A stretch of DNA of 64,000 nt from Algoriphagus sp. TR-M9 (GCF_027594545.1 NZ_CP115160.1:1621001-1685000), one strand, 5' to 3'. Counted from the stretch's first letter, positions 46,910 through 55,783 are shown. The notes: a model not told the origin generated them from the sequence alone. Translations and numbers: made by a program.

Positions 46910-48349
46910 TTATTCTGCTTCGTAGCTAAATACAATAGCAGGAGCATTCGATAGCTTATCTCTGAGAGACTTAGGAATACTCACATGGATTTTTCCATTT
47001 TCGGACGTCCACTTCAGAGACTTTTTCTCACCCAAAAGGGTGATTTTGCTGCCATTTTTCGGAGGATTTAGTGTCCAGGAGATAGATTCTTCTAGTTCTT
47101 CTCCTTCTTCCAAGGGCAAGAGTGCATACATTTCTTGGTTTTTTCCTTTGGTGAAATAGATGTTCCCATCCTGAAAAGATTCTACTGCACGGGTATTATA
47201 GATCCCAGCTCCATTTTTCTCCAACCAAGCTCCGATCTCCTCCAGTCGGGATACCTGCTCAGGTAGGAACAGTCCATCTGCCGTAGGTCCAACTCCTAAT
47301 AACAAATTCCCACCTTTAGCAACAATTTCAATTAGCAGATGAATGACCTTCCGCGAAGGTTTGAATTTATCATTGGGCACGTAGCCCCAAGCTCCGCCCA
47401 GCGTGATACAGCTTTCCCAAGGGTCAGATGACATCTCAGCAGGAATGCCCTGCTCCGGGGTACGGTAGTTTTCAAATGGCCCGTGAACCGTTCTATCTAC
47501 TATTAGCATCCCTTCTTGATTGTTGCGAACCATTTCAGCCACCTTGGGCATGTTGATTTCCTGACTGAATTCTGGAATAGGAGCCCCCCAGCTTAAGACT
47601 TCCTCATTCACTGTGGAAAGCGGCCGCACCCAGCCTCCATCAAGCCAAAGTATGTCTATTTCTCCATAGTTTGAAGTGATTTCATCGAGCTGGTTGTGGG
47701 TGAACTGCACGTACTGATTCCATCTCCAAGGATGCTTCCTGATATCGTAATTTACATTTCGGTCAGGTGTAGCTCTGTAATCCCACCAATAATACTGGGA
47801 ATGCCAATCGGGTTTAGAATAATAAGCACCTATCATCATGTTTTTCTCCCGGAAGGCCTCGAAAACGTGCTTGGCTACATTTGCTTTTGGATGGTCCTTG
47901 AAGGGGCCATCTGTGATTTTGTAATCTGTATATTGGGTGTCAAACATGTTAAAGCCATCATGATGTTTGGTGGTGAAGACCAGGTATTTCATACCGGCTT
48001 TTTCAGCTGCATCTGCCCACTGACCAGGGTCAAAATTTTTGGGATTAAACTCATCCTTTAGTCCCCAATACCACTTTTTATACTCCTCATAGCTTTGAGT
48101 GGTATCTTTCCTGTTGATCCAATCCTCATTCACAATACTCCAGGATTCCACTATTCCCGGTACAGCATAAATTCCCCAGTGGATCAAGATTCCAAATTTC
48201 TGATCTCTCCAATGTTCTAACTTTTCGGCGACTTTGGGATCTGTAGGGTACTCGTATGATGCGGATGTGGGATGAAGGGTGTTTTGGGCTTGGGATGACA
48301 GGGAAACCGAAAGTGCAACTGCCACTAGCCAAGAAAATTTATTGAACAT
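46910..48349 (-). CDS. GH29 alpha-L-fucosidase
   Basis: A 479-residue secreted glycosidase (signal peptide MFNKFSWLVAVALSVSLSSQAQ). The GH29 barrel is seen in KFGILIHWGIYAVPGIVESW, FTTKHHDGFNMFDTQYTDYKI and the nucleophile region DILWLDGGW; NLLLGVGPTADGLF and a C-terminal beta domain follow. It removes terminal fucose from glycans, such as those of algal fucoidan or host-type sugars. It is not part of a visible polysaccharide locus, although a sulfatase lies 8 kb away. Confidence 0.93.
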   Translation of the reverse strand: MFNKFSWLVAVALSVSLSSQAQNTLHPTSASYEYPTDPKVAEKLEHWRDQKFGILIHWGIYAVPGIVESWSIVNEDWINRKDTTQSYEEYKKWYWGLKDEFNPKNFDPGQWADAAEKAGMKYLVFTTKHHDGFNMFDTQYTDYKITDGPFKDHPKANVAKHVFEAFREKNMMIGAYYSKPDWHSQYYWWDYRATPDRNVNYDIRKHPWRWNQYVQFTHNQLDEITSNYGEIDILWLDGGWVRPLSTVNEEVLSWGAPIPEFSQEINMPKVAEMVRNNQEGMLIVDRTVHGPFENYRTPEQGIPAEMSSDPWESCITLGGAWGYVPNDKFKPSRKVIHLLIEIVAKGGNLLLGVGPTADGLFLPEQVSRLEEIGAWLEKNGAGIYNTRAVESFQDGNIYFTKGKNQEMYALLPLEEGEELEESISWTLNPPKNGSKITLLGEKKSLKWTSENGKIHVSIPKSLRDKLSNAPAIVFSYEAE

Positions 48350-48535
48350 GTTTTTGAATAAATATATCTATAGAAAAAGGTGATTATGAAAGGCTAAAGT
48401 TAAGTCAGAAAGCAAGTGGGTACAAGTATCTCCAGCCACAAAAGGAGAGAGACTTCCCTGGAAATTCAGCTCAAGCACCGAAAATAGGCTTACTTTCACT
48501 ATTTTGAAGCGCAGTTTTGAGGTTAAAATCAATAC

Positions 48536-49498
48536 ATGAAAGCAGCTATACGAACCCAATACGGAACCCCAGATGTAATTGAGATCAGGGAGATGCCAGT
48601 CCCTACACCTAAAGCAAACCAGTTACTTATAAAAGTACATGCCACCACCGTCAACAGAACTGATTGTGCCAATCTTACCGCCAAACCATTTATTATGAGG
48701 TTTCTATTGGGGTTGTTTTCTCCTAAAAAGATTAGAATAGGGACTGATTTTGCAGGGGAGGTGGTTTCTGTGGGTGAGAAAGTGAGCTCTTTTACTACAG
48801 GAGATCGCGTGTTCGGATTCAATGACATGGGATATGAATCCCAAAGCGAATTTTTGACTGTGCCGGAGGATGGGAATGTTTTTCCAATACCAGAAAATAT
48901 CTCCTATACCACAGCAGCAGCCGGTCTGGAAGGGGCTCACTATGCTTATACTTTTATCCATAAGGTGAAATTTACGCCAGGGCAACACGTTTTGATCAAC
49001 GGAGCTTCTGGAGCCATTGGGTCAGCACTCTTGCAAATGCTGAAGCCCTTTGAGGTGAAAATCACCGCTACTTGTAACACCAAAAATCTAGGTCTGATCC
49101 GCTCCTTAGGCGCTGATAAAGTCGTGGACTATACCCAGACAGATTTCACCCAGGACCAAGTGCAATACGATTATGTTTTTGACGCAGTAGGGAAAAGCAC
49201 TTTGGGCAAGTGCAAAGCTATTTTGAAAGGAAATGGAACTTACATCTCATCCGAATTGGGGCCTTATTCCCAAAATATTTTTTATGCACTATTTACCCCA
49301 TTTATCGGCAAAAATAAGGTTATATTTCCTGTTCCCTATCCTATAAAAACCACAGTTCCTTATATTTCAGAATTGCTGGAAAAAGGGATCTTTAAGCCTA
49401 TCATTGATACAGAATATCAGCTTGAGGATATTGCCAAAGCTTATGAATTTGCCCTGACAGGTCAAAAAACTGGTAACTTGCTCATCCGGTTATCATAA
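48536..49498 (+). CDS. Zinc-free NAD(P)-dependent alcohol dehydrogenase / quinone reductase-like
   Basis: A 320-residue medium-chain reductase. The GroES-like half runs MKAAIRTQYGTPDVIEIREMPVPTPKANQLLIKVHATTVNRTD and GTDFAGEVVSVGEKVSSFTTGDRVFGF. The Rossmann half has VLINGASGAIGSALLQMLK and the C-terminal KTGNLLIRLS. The cysteines of zinc-dependent alcohol dehydrogenases are absent at the usual sites, which fits the quinone oxidoreductase branch. Substrate unknown. Confidence 0.87.
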   Translation: MKAAIRTQYGTPDVIEIREMPVPTPKANQLLIKVHATTVNRTDCANLTAKPFIMRFLLGLFSPKKIRIGTDFAGEVVSVGEKVSSFTTGDRVFGFNDMGYESQSEFLTVPEDGNVFPIPENISYTTAAAGLEGAHYAYTFIHKVKFTPGQHVLINGASGAIGSALLQMLKPFEVKITATCNTKNLGLIRSLGADKVVDYTQTDFTQDQVQYDYVFDAVGKSTLGKCKAILKGNGTYISSELGPYSQNIFYALFTPFIGKNKVIFPVPYPIKTTVPYISELLEKGIFKPIIDTEYQLEDIAKAYEFALTGQKTGNLLIRLS

Positions 49499-49519
49499 GA
49501 AATTGTAAAAACTGTGAGC

Positions 49520-50227
49520 TTACCAATCATCCTCTGTCTGGTCTATTGAAGGCTTAATGATGTTGAGGTCAAAAACTTTTTCTCCTTTTCCGGAAAAAAT
49601 CAAATGTACCCCACTTACCTTCTGGTGGATTTCCTGCAATGTTTGAAAATCAGGTTGCTGCACATGAAAAGGAACGCTCAAAATTCTTGGATCCTTTTTG
49701 TCGAAAGGTGGAGGGGTTTCTCCACCAAAAAAGTATGGCCAGAGCGTTTTACCACAACTGATACCCCAAGTCGTAATCGCATAATTTTCTTCGTATTGTT
49801 GGAGTCTCTGATTGATTTCCTCGAAAAACCGCTCAGATTCCCCCAGTCGAAGACGGGATCCTGCACGTGATTTCCCCTTGGTTTTTAGATATTTGAGCTG
49901 ACTTTTTCCTTGTTTTTGGCGTACCATATAAGCTCTGAATACTTTGTGGTCCTGCATTAGCCCCTCATGAAAATGCCCGGTGCAGGCTATTCCAGCTCGG
50001 ATCATCACCAGTCCCAGGTGAAAATCATCAATTTTCGATAGGAGACCGGATGCATCCGGTTTGCAGTCCCAAGGCAGGAAAACCTGAGCCAGCCAGTCTT
50101 CTCCAGACTTGATCAGTAGCCGATGATTGGATTTCTGAAACTCGATTTCGTACCCAGAATCCCCCGCTTGCTGTAGCAGCATTTCATACTTTTCAATAGA
50201 GATTGGCTTTGGGTTGGCAGAAATCAT
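49520..50227 (-). CDS. Probable bacterial VLRF1 (Vms1-like) peptidyl-tRNA hydrolase / release factor
   Basis: A 235-residue protein of the eRF1-like Vms1/ANKZF1 release-factor domain (VLRF1). The core reads GLVMIRAGIACTGHFHEG, then HKVFRAYMVRQKQGKSQ with G107-x-x-Q110 in the position of the catalytic GxxQ loop, then a Lys-rich helix and AGSRLR (122-127). The same order, R-Y-x-V-R-x-KQG-x-x-Q followed by SAG-S-x-LR, is the signature of eukaryotic Vms1, which frees nascent chains from tRNA on stalled 60S subunits. Bacterial VLRF1 families have been predicted in Bacteroidota. No ankyrin or zinc-finger domains are present. It is divergent from an unknown gene. Confidence 0.75.
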   Translation of the reverse strand: MISANPKPISIEKYEMLLQQAGDSGYEIEFQKSNHRLLIKSGEDWLAQVFLPWDCKPDASGLLSKIDDFHLGLVMIRAGIACTGHFHEGLMQDHKVFRAYMVRQKQGKSQLKYLKTKGKSRAGSRLRLGESERFFEEINQRLQQYEENYAITTWGISCGKTLWPYFFGGETPPPFDKKDPRILSVPFHVQQPDFQTLQEIHQKVSGVHLIFSGKGEKVFDLNIIKPSIDQTEDDW

Positions 50228-50247
50228 CTTTGGGCAGGCAATTCAGT

Positions 50248-50255
50248 TATATTTG
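50248..50255 (+). promoter_or_regulatory. -7 promoter element in the VLRF1/HEAT divergent gap
   Basis: TATATTTG lies 21 bases before the ATG of the plus-strand gene. On the other strand TTTATTTG in the same short gap could serve the VLRF1 gene. The 48-bp gap must therefore carry both promoters. Confidence 0.5.
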
Positions 50256-50275
50256 TGCAAATAAACCGAAAAATC

Positions 50276-50803
50276 ATGGAGGAGGAAATTCAAAGCCTAC
50301 TGAATAAAATGTGCAATCCTGAAGAAAAGGAGGCCTATTTTTTTGCTGATAAACTGGGATCCAAACTGGATGATTCCAATAAAGACCTGGTGATTAGGCT
50401 AGTGGGAGATGATAATTGGGAGCATGCTTACCTGGCTTGCCGGGCGCTTTCCAAATCTCCGTACAACGAGGAGTCACTGGATGCGATTTTTGCAGCTATT
50501 CATGACAAAAAGAACAAAGCCCATCAGGGTGCTTTTGTGCAGATTCTAGAGGAGTTTGATTTGAGTGAGCGCTTTGTGGATATTTTCAAGGTGTACCTTT
50601 TTGGTAATTATAAGTCATCCACACTCGCAGAAGTTTATTTGGATTCGGTGGAGTTTGAACTAACTCCTCGCACCTTAAGAAAAGCCGAGAAACATTGGAA
50701 ACACTACCTGCACAATCCAGAAGATGAAGGTACGGTTCAGGTGAAAAAGGACTATGCGACTGCGCTTCTGGAAGAAATCCGCGAATTATTTTCTGAGGAG
50801 TAG
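50276..50803 (+). CDS. Hypothetical helical (HEAT-like) protein
   Basis: A 175-residue acidic, all-helical protein I cannot assign to a named family. Segments such as DLVIRLVGDDNWEHAYLACRALSKSPYNEESLDAIFAAIHDKKNKAHQGAFVQIL look like HEAT/ARM-type repeats. I start at ATG 50276 rather than the upstream GTG, which overlaps the -7 element. No signal peptide or membrane segment. It is divergent from the VLRF1 gene; a shared task is not shown. Confidence 0.75.
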   Translation: MEEEIQSLLNKMCNPEEKEAYFFADKLGSKLDDSNKDLVIRLVGDDNWEHAYLACRALSKSPYNEESLDAIFAAIHDKKNKAHQGAFVQILEEFDLSERFVDIFKVYLFGNYKSSTLAEVYLDSVEFELTPRTLRKAEKHWKHYLHNPEDEGTVQVKKDYATALLEEIRELFSEE

Positions 50804-50858
50804 ATAACATTCGTCTGATTATTGTGTTTGTTATATATATAGCAAAACGTAGATAGTC

Positions 50859-51485
50859 ATGAAAATTCTGGATGTTGTCACTCTGCATAAGGAGTTCTTT
50901 TTAAAACAAGGATTTGTATTTAATGCCTCTAAATCACTGTTTGAAAAGGTTTTTCCCCATGGGAAACAGGTAATCTTTATCCATTTTTCGGAAGCTGAAG
51001 AAGCTGATTTTTTGCAATATGCTCTAGGAATTCGGATCAATGAGGTGGAGGAAATGATACATACTTATCTGCCAACTCCCAGAAATTACGCAACGGACTC
51101 CCTTACGCTGGTTCAACAGTTACACAAATTGTGGAATAATTGCCCAGAAAAATTCAGGATACAGAAAGATGAAGATCTAAATACTACGATTGCTAAAGTT
51201 GAAAAATATTTTGAAGAGGAAGGGTTTGCCTGGCTAGAACGAATGATCAAACCCGAAGAACTAGAGAAGGAGTTTTTGATGGAAAAATCAAATGCCCTAG
51301 CTTATGAAAATTTGGTTTACACTGCTTTTCGTTCTACAGCGCTGAGTAAATTGTATAGTCCAAATGACTATTCCCTGCTTCGTCAAGGCTTTTTGGCCCA
51401 GATGAATTCCCAGCAAATGACTCCCTTTACTATCGCCGCTTTTCTTCAGTTTATCGATTATTTAGACCATCTGGAAGTAGCCTAG
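50859..51485 (+). CDS. Hypothetical protein
   Basis: A 208-residue soluble protein without a recognised domain. It is rich in charged helices (LEKEFLMEKSNALAYENLVYTAF) after an N-terminal alpha/beta part (MKILDVVTLHKEFFLKQGFVFNASKSLFEKVF). No signal peptide. It follows the HEAT-like gene by 55 bases and could be on its transcript. Function unknown. Confidence 0.7.
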   Translation: MKILDVVTLHKEFFLKQGFVFNASKSLFEKVFPHGKQVIFIHFSEAEEADFLQYALGIRINEVEEMIHTYLPTPRNYATDSLTLVQQLHKLWNNCPEKFRIQKDEDLNTTIAKVEKYFEEEGFAWLERMIKPEELEKEFLMEKSNALAYENLVYTAFRSTALSKLYSPNDYSLLRQGFLAQMNSQQMTPFTIAAFLQFIDYLDHLEVA

Positions 51486-51502
51486 TTCAGTTTCGTAATT
51501 TG

Positions 51503-51901
51503 CTATTCTACCCAGTTATATTCGTAAAGTACTTTTACTTCCCGCACCTTAGCGCTAAAATCCAATTTATCTACCCCTTCCAGGTTGGTTTCAAAAGCTA
51601 CATTTCCGGCACAATCATACACATAACAGAGGTAGCAGGAGAACACTAGATTTTCATAAATAATCACACCGGTACCTTCATAATCCCCGACCCAAATCCG
51701 CATAGAAGATCTTCGCTCATAAGCCTCTTCTTTGGCAATGATTTCTTGTAGCCAAACTAATTCCGCGATAGGATCTTGAACCTGGCATTCTAGAAGCTCT
51801 TCGAAATCAGGATCTTCTTCTTCAAAAAGCGAGCAACTATATGATGCGCTCAGGATTGCAGCGAGGAGAAGGAGAGCAGCGAATTTTTCTAGGAAATGCA
51901 T
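51503..51901 (-). CDS. Hypothetical lipoprotein
   Basis: A 132-residue lipoprotein. From the ATG at 51901 it reads MHFLEKFAALLLLAAILSASYSCSLFEEEDPD, a signal peptide with lipobox SYSC; the longer frame would put a hydrophobic tail ahead of it and run to the hrpB stop. The mature part has a short acidic linker and a beta region with four cysteines (LLECQVQ, FSCYLCYVYDCAG). It has no known family. It lies downstream of hrpB on the same strand. Confidence 0.7.
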   Translation of the reverse strand: MHFLEKFAALLLLAAILSASYSCSLFEEEDPDFEELLECQVQDPIAELVWLQEIIAKEEAYERRSSMRIWVGDYEGTGVIIYENLVFSCYLCYVYDCAGNVAFETNLEGVDKLDFSAKVREVKVLYEYNWVE

Positions 51902-51960
51902 CAGGAAATGAATTTTGTAATAAGTAAATGGTATGGATCTACTAAAGTAAAAAAATCCTT

Positions 51961-54447
51961 TCAAAACTTCCTTTTCACACCCCTAACTGCCTCTGCACTA
52001 ATGGGATCCTCAGGCCATTCGTGCTTGGGATACCGTCTTTTCAGTTCTTTCTTCACCTCAAAATATCCATTCTGCCAAAAGCTTTTCAGATCCTGCGTGA
52101 GCTGCACCGGTTTGTAACCTGGGGAAAGCAACTGAATTAGTACATTTACTTTTCCATTGTTCACCTTTGGAGTTTCCAGCAAACCAAACAATTCCTGAAG
52201 TCTTACAGCCAAAAGTGGGATTTCGTCTTTTCTATATTCCAACCTGATTTTACTTCCAGAAGGAACTTCTATTGTTGCCGGAGCAAACTTGTCCAATTCC
52301 TTTTGTTGCTCAAAATCAAGGGAATGCAAGAGAATCTGACTTAGGTTTAACTTTTTGAAATCATCGTTCTTTTGAATTCCCTGAAGGTAAGGGGCTAGCC
52401 AAATTTCGGGTTTCTCGCATAATTCGGCCACTGACCAATTGGGCCAGTTGTGATCAGGATTCCAGCTTTTCAAACTTTGCACCCGGAAAATCAATTGCTC
52501 CACTTCTTCATTGAAGTCCAGCAAATACTCGCCTTCCTCTCTGATTGCTTCCAGTATTGCTTCAGTTACGTCTCCATCGGAATACTTTGCCAATGGTCTT
52601 GTGCCTAGGATAATTGATCCGATCCGAATCTCAGCATGTGCTTGCAAACCGCCTTTCTTTCTATCCCATTTTAGCACTTCCTTGGTTTTCAGCATGGGAG
52701 CCAAATCCTTAGGATTGATAGGGGCGGCCATCCAGATTTTGCCCATTCCATCCCGCGCATCCACGTGCGCTACGGCAAGCCAGGATTCATGCGCCAGGTC
52801 GTCTTTATGGCCTATCTGGGCTATTTTTCCATTCGCCAACTGGAACTGGGCATTGTTTCCCGGACGTGCAGCGGCGATTCGCTCAGGATAAGCGTAGGCG
52901 AGAAGCAAACCCGTTTGCCATGGGTCAACTGGTCCATTATCCGGCTGAATAGAAAACATCCTGCGGTAAGAGGCAGCCATTTTTTCTATTTTTTTGATTC
53001 GGGGAATACTCACATTATGCTGTCTGAATCTTCTCAGGGCTTCAATTCTCAGATTCAAATCTACACCTGCATCTGGTCCCAGCGGATCACGTTCATCCAA
53101 AATCGCAGCGATGTCAGTCGCTAAACCCAATTGGTCGATCTCGGCTGCATTGATCAGCATGTGGGCAATTCTTGGGTGAGTTGGCAGTTTGTGAACTTCC
53201 TTGCCATGCGGTGTGAGTTCTCCATCCACAATAGCTTCTATGGATTCCAGTGTCTTTTCTGCTAAAGCCAAGGTGCCAGCGGGAGGAGGTGTCAGCCAAG
53301 TCATGGAGCGAATATCCTGTTTCCCCCAGGCCTTCATATCCAGCACCAAACCAGTCAAGTCAGCTTCCATCAATTCTGGAGTTCGGTATTCATTCAGTTG
53401 GTTTTGAATTGCTTTCGTCCAAAGTCTATAGCTATGACCCGCGGTCAATCTACCAGCCCGACCAGAGCGTTGATCTGCAGAATCCTTACTGATTCTATGC
53501 AATACCAAACGAGACAACCCGGACCTTGGATCAAATCTGGATGATTTGGCAAAGCCAGAATCCACCACGACTTTGACTCCTTCAATGGTAAGGGATGTCT
53601 CTGCGATATCTGTGGAAAGCACAATCTTTCGCTTCCCGGAAGGATGAGGCAAAATGGCCCGGTTCTGATCTCCCGGTGAAAGCTGACCATAAAGCGGTAA
53701 TACCAGATCGTCTGGAAGTGCTTTTCGTAAGATTTCCTGTGCCTTCCGGATTTCCCCCTGTCCAGGTAGAAAAACCAAGAAATCTCCCTCGTGAACTTTT
53801 GTCAGTGGAATAATCTGTCTCGCAGCATCTTCTCCGATCGCATACTCGTCCAACTCATTCATGTAATTCACTTCCACCGGATACTGCCGGCCTTTGCTCT
53901 CGATGACCGTGGACTTGAGCATCCCCGAAAGCACCTTTGCATCAATGGTCGCAGACATCAGCAAAATCCGCAGATCAGGTCTCAACACCTGCTGTACTTC
54001 CCGAATCAGTGCCAAAGCTACTTCTGAGTGAAGATTCCGCTCGTGAAACTCATCAAAGATCACCAAGCCAACATCTTCCAGCGCATTATCAGCATGAAGC
54101 ATACGGGTCAATATTCCCTCTGTGATCACTTCCAGTCTGGTATTGGCTGAGATCGCAGATTCAAAACGAATTCTATATCCGATCAGATCACCCAACTTAG
54201 TATCCGTCATGGATGCCATTCGCTGCGCAATGGTCTTAGTAGCCAAGCGCCTAGGCTCCAGCATCATGATCTTCTTGCCGGCAAGCCAAGGTTCATCCAG
54301 TAAAGTCAAGGGTAGGAGTGTACTCTTTCCCGCACCTGGGGGAGCTTGGATGATCAGGGAATTAGCCTTGAAAAGCTGTGACTTGACTTGAGGTATAATC
54401 TCCGCTACTGGGAGGTCAAAGGAAGAAGGATCAAAATTTTCGAGCAT
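51961..54447 (-). CDS. hrpB: ATP-dependent helicase HrpB
   Basis: An 828-residue DEAH-box helicase. Walker A is GAGKST at 38-43, motif II is DEFH in VIFDEFHERNLHSEVALAL, motif III SATID, and motif VI DQRSGRAGR-type SADQRSGRAGRLTAGHSYRLW. The C-terminal HrpB domain (YPERIAAARPGNNAQFQLANG, PLAVRLQELFGL and KRRYPKHEWPEDP) separates it from HrpA. I start at ATG 54447; a TTG three codons upstream is less likely. RNA-related role, not well defined in bacteria. Confidence 0.94.
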   Translation of the reverse strand: MLENFDPSSFDLPVAEIIPQVKSQLFKANSLIIQAPPGAGKSTLLPLTLLDEPWLAGKKIMMLEPRRLATKTIAQRMASMTDTKLGDLIGYRIRFESAISANTRLEVITEGILTRMLHADNALEDVGLVIFDEFHERNLHSEVALALIREVQQVLRPDLRILLMSATIDAKVLSGMLKSTVIESKGRQYPVEVNYMNELDEYAIGEDAARQIIPLTKVHEGDFLVFLPGQGEIRKAQEILRKALPDDLVLPLYGQLSPGDQNRAILPHPSGKRKIVLSTDIAETSLTIEGVKVVVDSGFAKSSRFDPRSGLSRLVLHRISKDSADQRSGRAGRLTAGHSYRLWTKAIQNQLNEYRTPELMEADLTGLVLDMKAWGKQDIRSMTWLTPPPAGTLALAEKTLESIEAIVDGELTPHGKEVHKLPTHPRIAHMLINAAEIDQLGLATDIAAILDERDPLGPDAGVDLNLRIEALRRFRQHNVSIPRIKKIEKMAASYRRMFSIQPDNGPVDPWQTGLLLAYAYPERIAAARPGNNAQFQLANGKIAQIGHKDDLAHESWLAVAHVDARDGMGKIWMAAPINPKDLAPMLKTKEVLKWDRKKGGLQAHAEIRIGSIILGTRPLAKYSDGDVTEAILEAIREEGEYLLDFNEEVEQLIFRVQSLKSWNPDHNWPNWSVAELCEKPEIWLAPYLQGIQKNDDFKKLNLSQILLHSLDFEQQKELDKFAPATIEVPSGSKIRLEYRKDEIPLLAVRLQELFGLLETPKVNNGKVNVLIQLLSPGYKPVQLTQDLKSFWQNGYFEVKKELKRRYPKHEWPEDPISAEAVRGVKRKF

Positions 54448-54604
54448 GGGCTGCAAAAATAGGGGATTCTGAGTAGAAGATTAATTGCTCGGGATCATTT
54501 CGACGTGGAGTAAGGAGAAATCTTGTATTTATGTTTCAATTTCTTTTAAAACTGTCAATCGCTAATTGGTAGTATCTACGAAATTCTTAATTTGGTGACA
54601 ATAG

Positions 54605-54659
54605 AACTCCTACTACTTGTGGACAATGTCGATATAGACGCAATAGAGTAGTGGGAGTT
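54605..54659. other. Strong hairpin at the left edge of the accessory island
   Basis: AACTCCTACTACT (54605-54617) pairs with AGTAGTGGGAGTT (54647-54659), 12 of 13 with one G-U. It is followed by GTTGAGT, which resembles an integron core site. It may be the remnant of an attachment site or a terminator; the remainder of 54448-54688 has no gene. Confidence 0.35.
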
Positions 54660-54688
54660 GAGTAAATACAAATGTTGTACACCATTAA

Positions 54689-55066
54689 ATGGAACAGATA
54701 AAATCAAAAATCGAGAAACTTGCTAATAGAATCAATGCTCCCAAAGAGTATTTACCAACCTATGGATTTACTGAAGATTTTGCCGGACCACATATTGAAG
54801 TTAATGGCAAAAAACTGCATTGGGTAATTATTGAAAGAGGGCAAGAGTTAGCAAGACGCCAAACGACTGATGAAAAAGAGTTTCTTTTTTGGGTATTTGA
54901 CGCAGTGACTTTTGAGATGGCAACTCGGTTAGAATTACAGAACAGAAATGAAAATGAAGATTTCAGAATTCAACTGTTTAAAATTCAAGAAGAACTTATC
55001 GGTGAAATAGACTCCGATTATTCTGATCGCCTGAATATCAAACACAGAAAACTCTTAAAAATATGA
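54689..55066 (+). CDS. Imm63 family immunity protein
   Basis: A 125-residue helical protein matching Imm63 from polymorphic-toxin systems: KLANRINAPKEYLPTYGFTEDFAGPHIEV, HWVIIERGQELARRQTTDEKEFLFWVFDAVTFEMATRLELQNR and DFRIQLFKIQEELI. Such proteins neutralise a secreted toxin. No toxin gene is next to it, which fits an orphan immunity gene gained as a defence against rivals. The stop overlaps the next start (ATGA at 55063-55066). Confidence 0.82.
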   Translation: MEQIKSKIEKLANRINAPKEYLPTYGFTEDFAGPHIEVNGKKLHWVIIERGQELARRQTTDEKEFLFWVFDAVTFEMATRLELQNRNENEDFRIQLFKIQEELIGEIDSDYSDRLNIKHRKLLKI

Positions 55067-55446
55067 GCTGGGACATAGTGCTTTTTAATTCGAAGCAGAC
55101 AATTAAATCAATTGAAGAATTGGACGAAGACAAGCTCGAACCAATAGACTTCACTGGAATCCTGGAAAATTCATTTAATGAAGTTAATGAGGACGACAAT
55201 CACCGAGAAATAAAAGGAAAAGACTTTTCGATTGACTTCTTTACTGATGATGAAATGGTAAGTAATAAAATGTTGAGTTTGTACGGAGAAAACGGATTAT
55301 TCGAATTAATCGAACTAGCAAAGCAACATGGTTGGCAAATTTTCGATACTGGACTAGGAAGTATGATTGATTTGGAAAAACCAGAGAATAACGGATATGA
55401 GAATCATAGGAACTACGTGGCTCATGTAATGAAAAAAAAAGAATAA
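55063..55446 (+). CDS. Hypothetical cassette protein coupled to Imm63
   Basis: A 127-residue acidic protein starting MSWDIVLFNSKQTIKSIEELDED. I recognise no domain by name, though the fold looks alpha/beta (GKDFSIDFFTDDEMVSNKMLSLYGENGLFELIELAKQ, then GWQIFDTGLGSMIDLE). Coupled by a 4-base overlap to the Imm63 gene, it is likely a second immunity-type protein. AT-rich codon use differs from the nearby chromosomal genes. Confidence 0.7.
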   Translation: MSWDIVLFNSKQTIKSIEELDEDKLEPIDFTGILENSFNEVNEDDNHREIKGKDFSIDFFTDDEMVSNKMLSLYGENGLFELIELAKQHGWQIFDTGLGSMIDLEKPENNGYENHRNYVAHVMKKKE

Positions 55447-55450
55447 AGAC

Positions 55451-55513
55451 GGTGTACAACATTCTGTAAAGTGCATACCCTTCGGGATACGCACCTTACA
55501 GCGGGCGTTGGGG
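55451..55513. other. attC-like recombination site
   Basis: In order: GGTGTACAAC (1R-like), a stem CTGTAAAGTGCATACCC (55464-55480) with GGATACGCACCTTACAG (55485-55501), 14 of 17 pairs, around a TTCG loop, then GCGGGC and GTTGGGG (2R-like, 55507-55513). The length near 60 bp and the extrahelical mismatches fit a short attC. The core is GTTGGGG rather than the exact GTTRRRY. Confidence 0.5.
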
Positions 55514-55531
55514 TTAATTAAAAGGAGAAAA

Positions 55532-55783
55532 TTGAAGAAACTGAGCGTTATCGTATTATCTATAGGGATGATAATCCTGTTGATATTCTTTGACCTATTT
55601 TCTCGACACAATTTTGTTACTGCCTATTTCGACATTTACACAACTGGTTTAGTATACACACAATGTGAATTTAAGGGCGAGAAACTAAAAGAGCTGAATT
55701 CTCGATCAAAAGAAATGGGATTTAAAGTAAGACACGTGGATTGTGACTTATTCTATTCGAAAGGAATGAATCAATATTACTAG
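55532..55783 (+). CDS. Small membrane-anchored hypothetical protein
   Basis: An 83-residue protein: a signal-anchor helix (KLSVIVLSIGMIILLIFFDLF) then a short extracytoplasmic domain with two cysteines (YTQCEFKGEKLKEL and RHVDCDLFYSK). The likely start is TTG 55532, because AAAGGAGAAAA precedes it at a good ribosome-binding distance; an upstream TTG in frame overlaps the attC-like site. It is the gene of the second proposed cassette. No family known. Confidence 0.6.
   Translation: MKKLSVIVLSIGMIILLIFFDLFSRHNFVTAYFDIYTTGLVYTQCEFKGEKLKELNSRSKEMGFKVRHVDCDLFYSKGMNQYY

Larger units (their letters stand above)
54675..55507 (+). mobile_element. Integron-type gene cassette carrying two small genes
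   Basis: The first bases after the proposed crossover, read with the preceding G, are GTTGTACACC (54674-54683). Near the end GGTGTACAAC (55451-55460) is its perfect reverse complement, extended to 13 bp by AAT/ATT. In integron cassettes the 5' end and the 1R box of the cassette's own attC are complementary in exactly this way. Between them lie the Imm63 gene and a second coupled gene. No integrase is in the window, so this would be an attC cluster without intI. Confidence 0.5.

Noticed and set aside
54605..54659. Full attC or attI site to the left of the Imm63 cassette
   Set aside because: The hairpin is too perfect and the 1R box is not complementary to a downstream cassette start; kept only as an unassigned hairpin.
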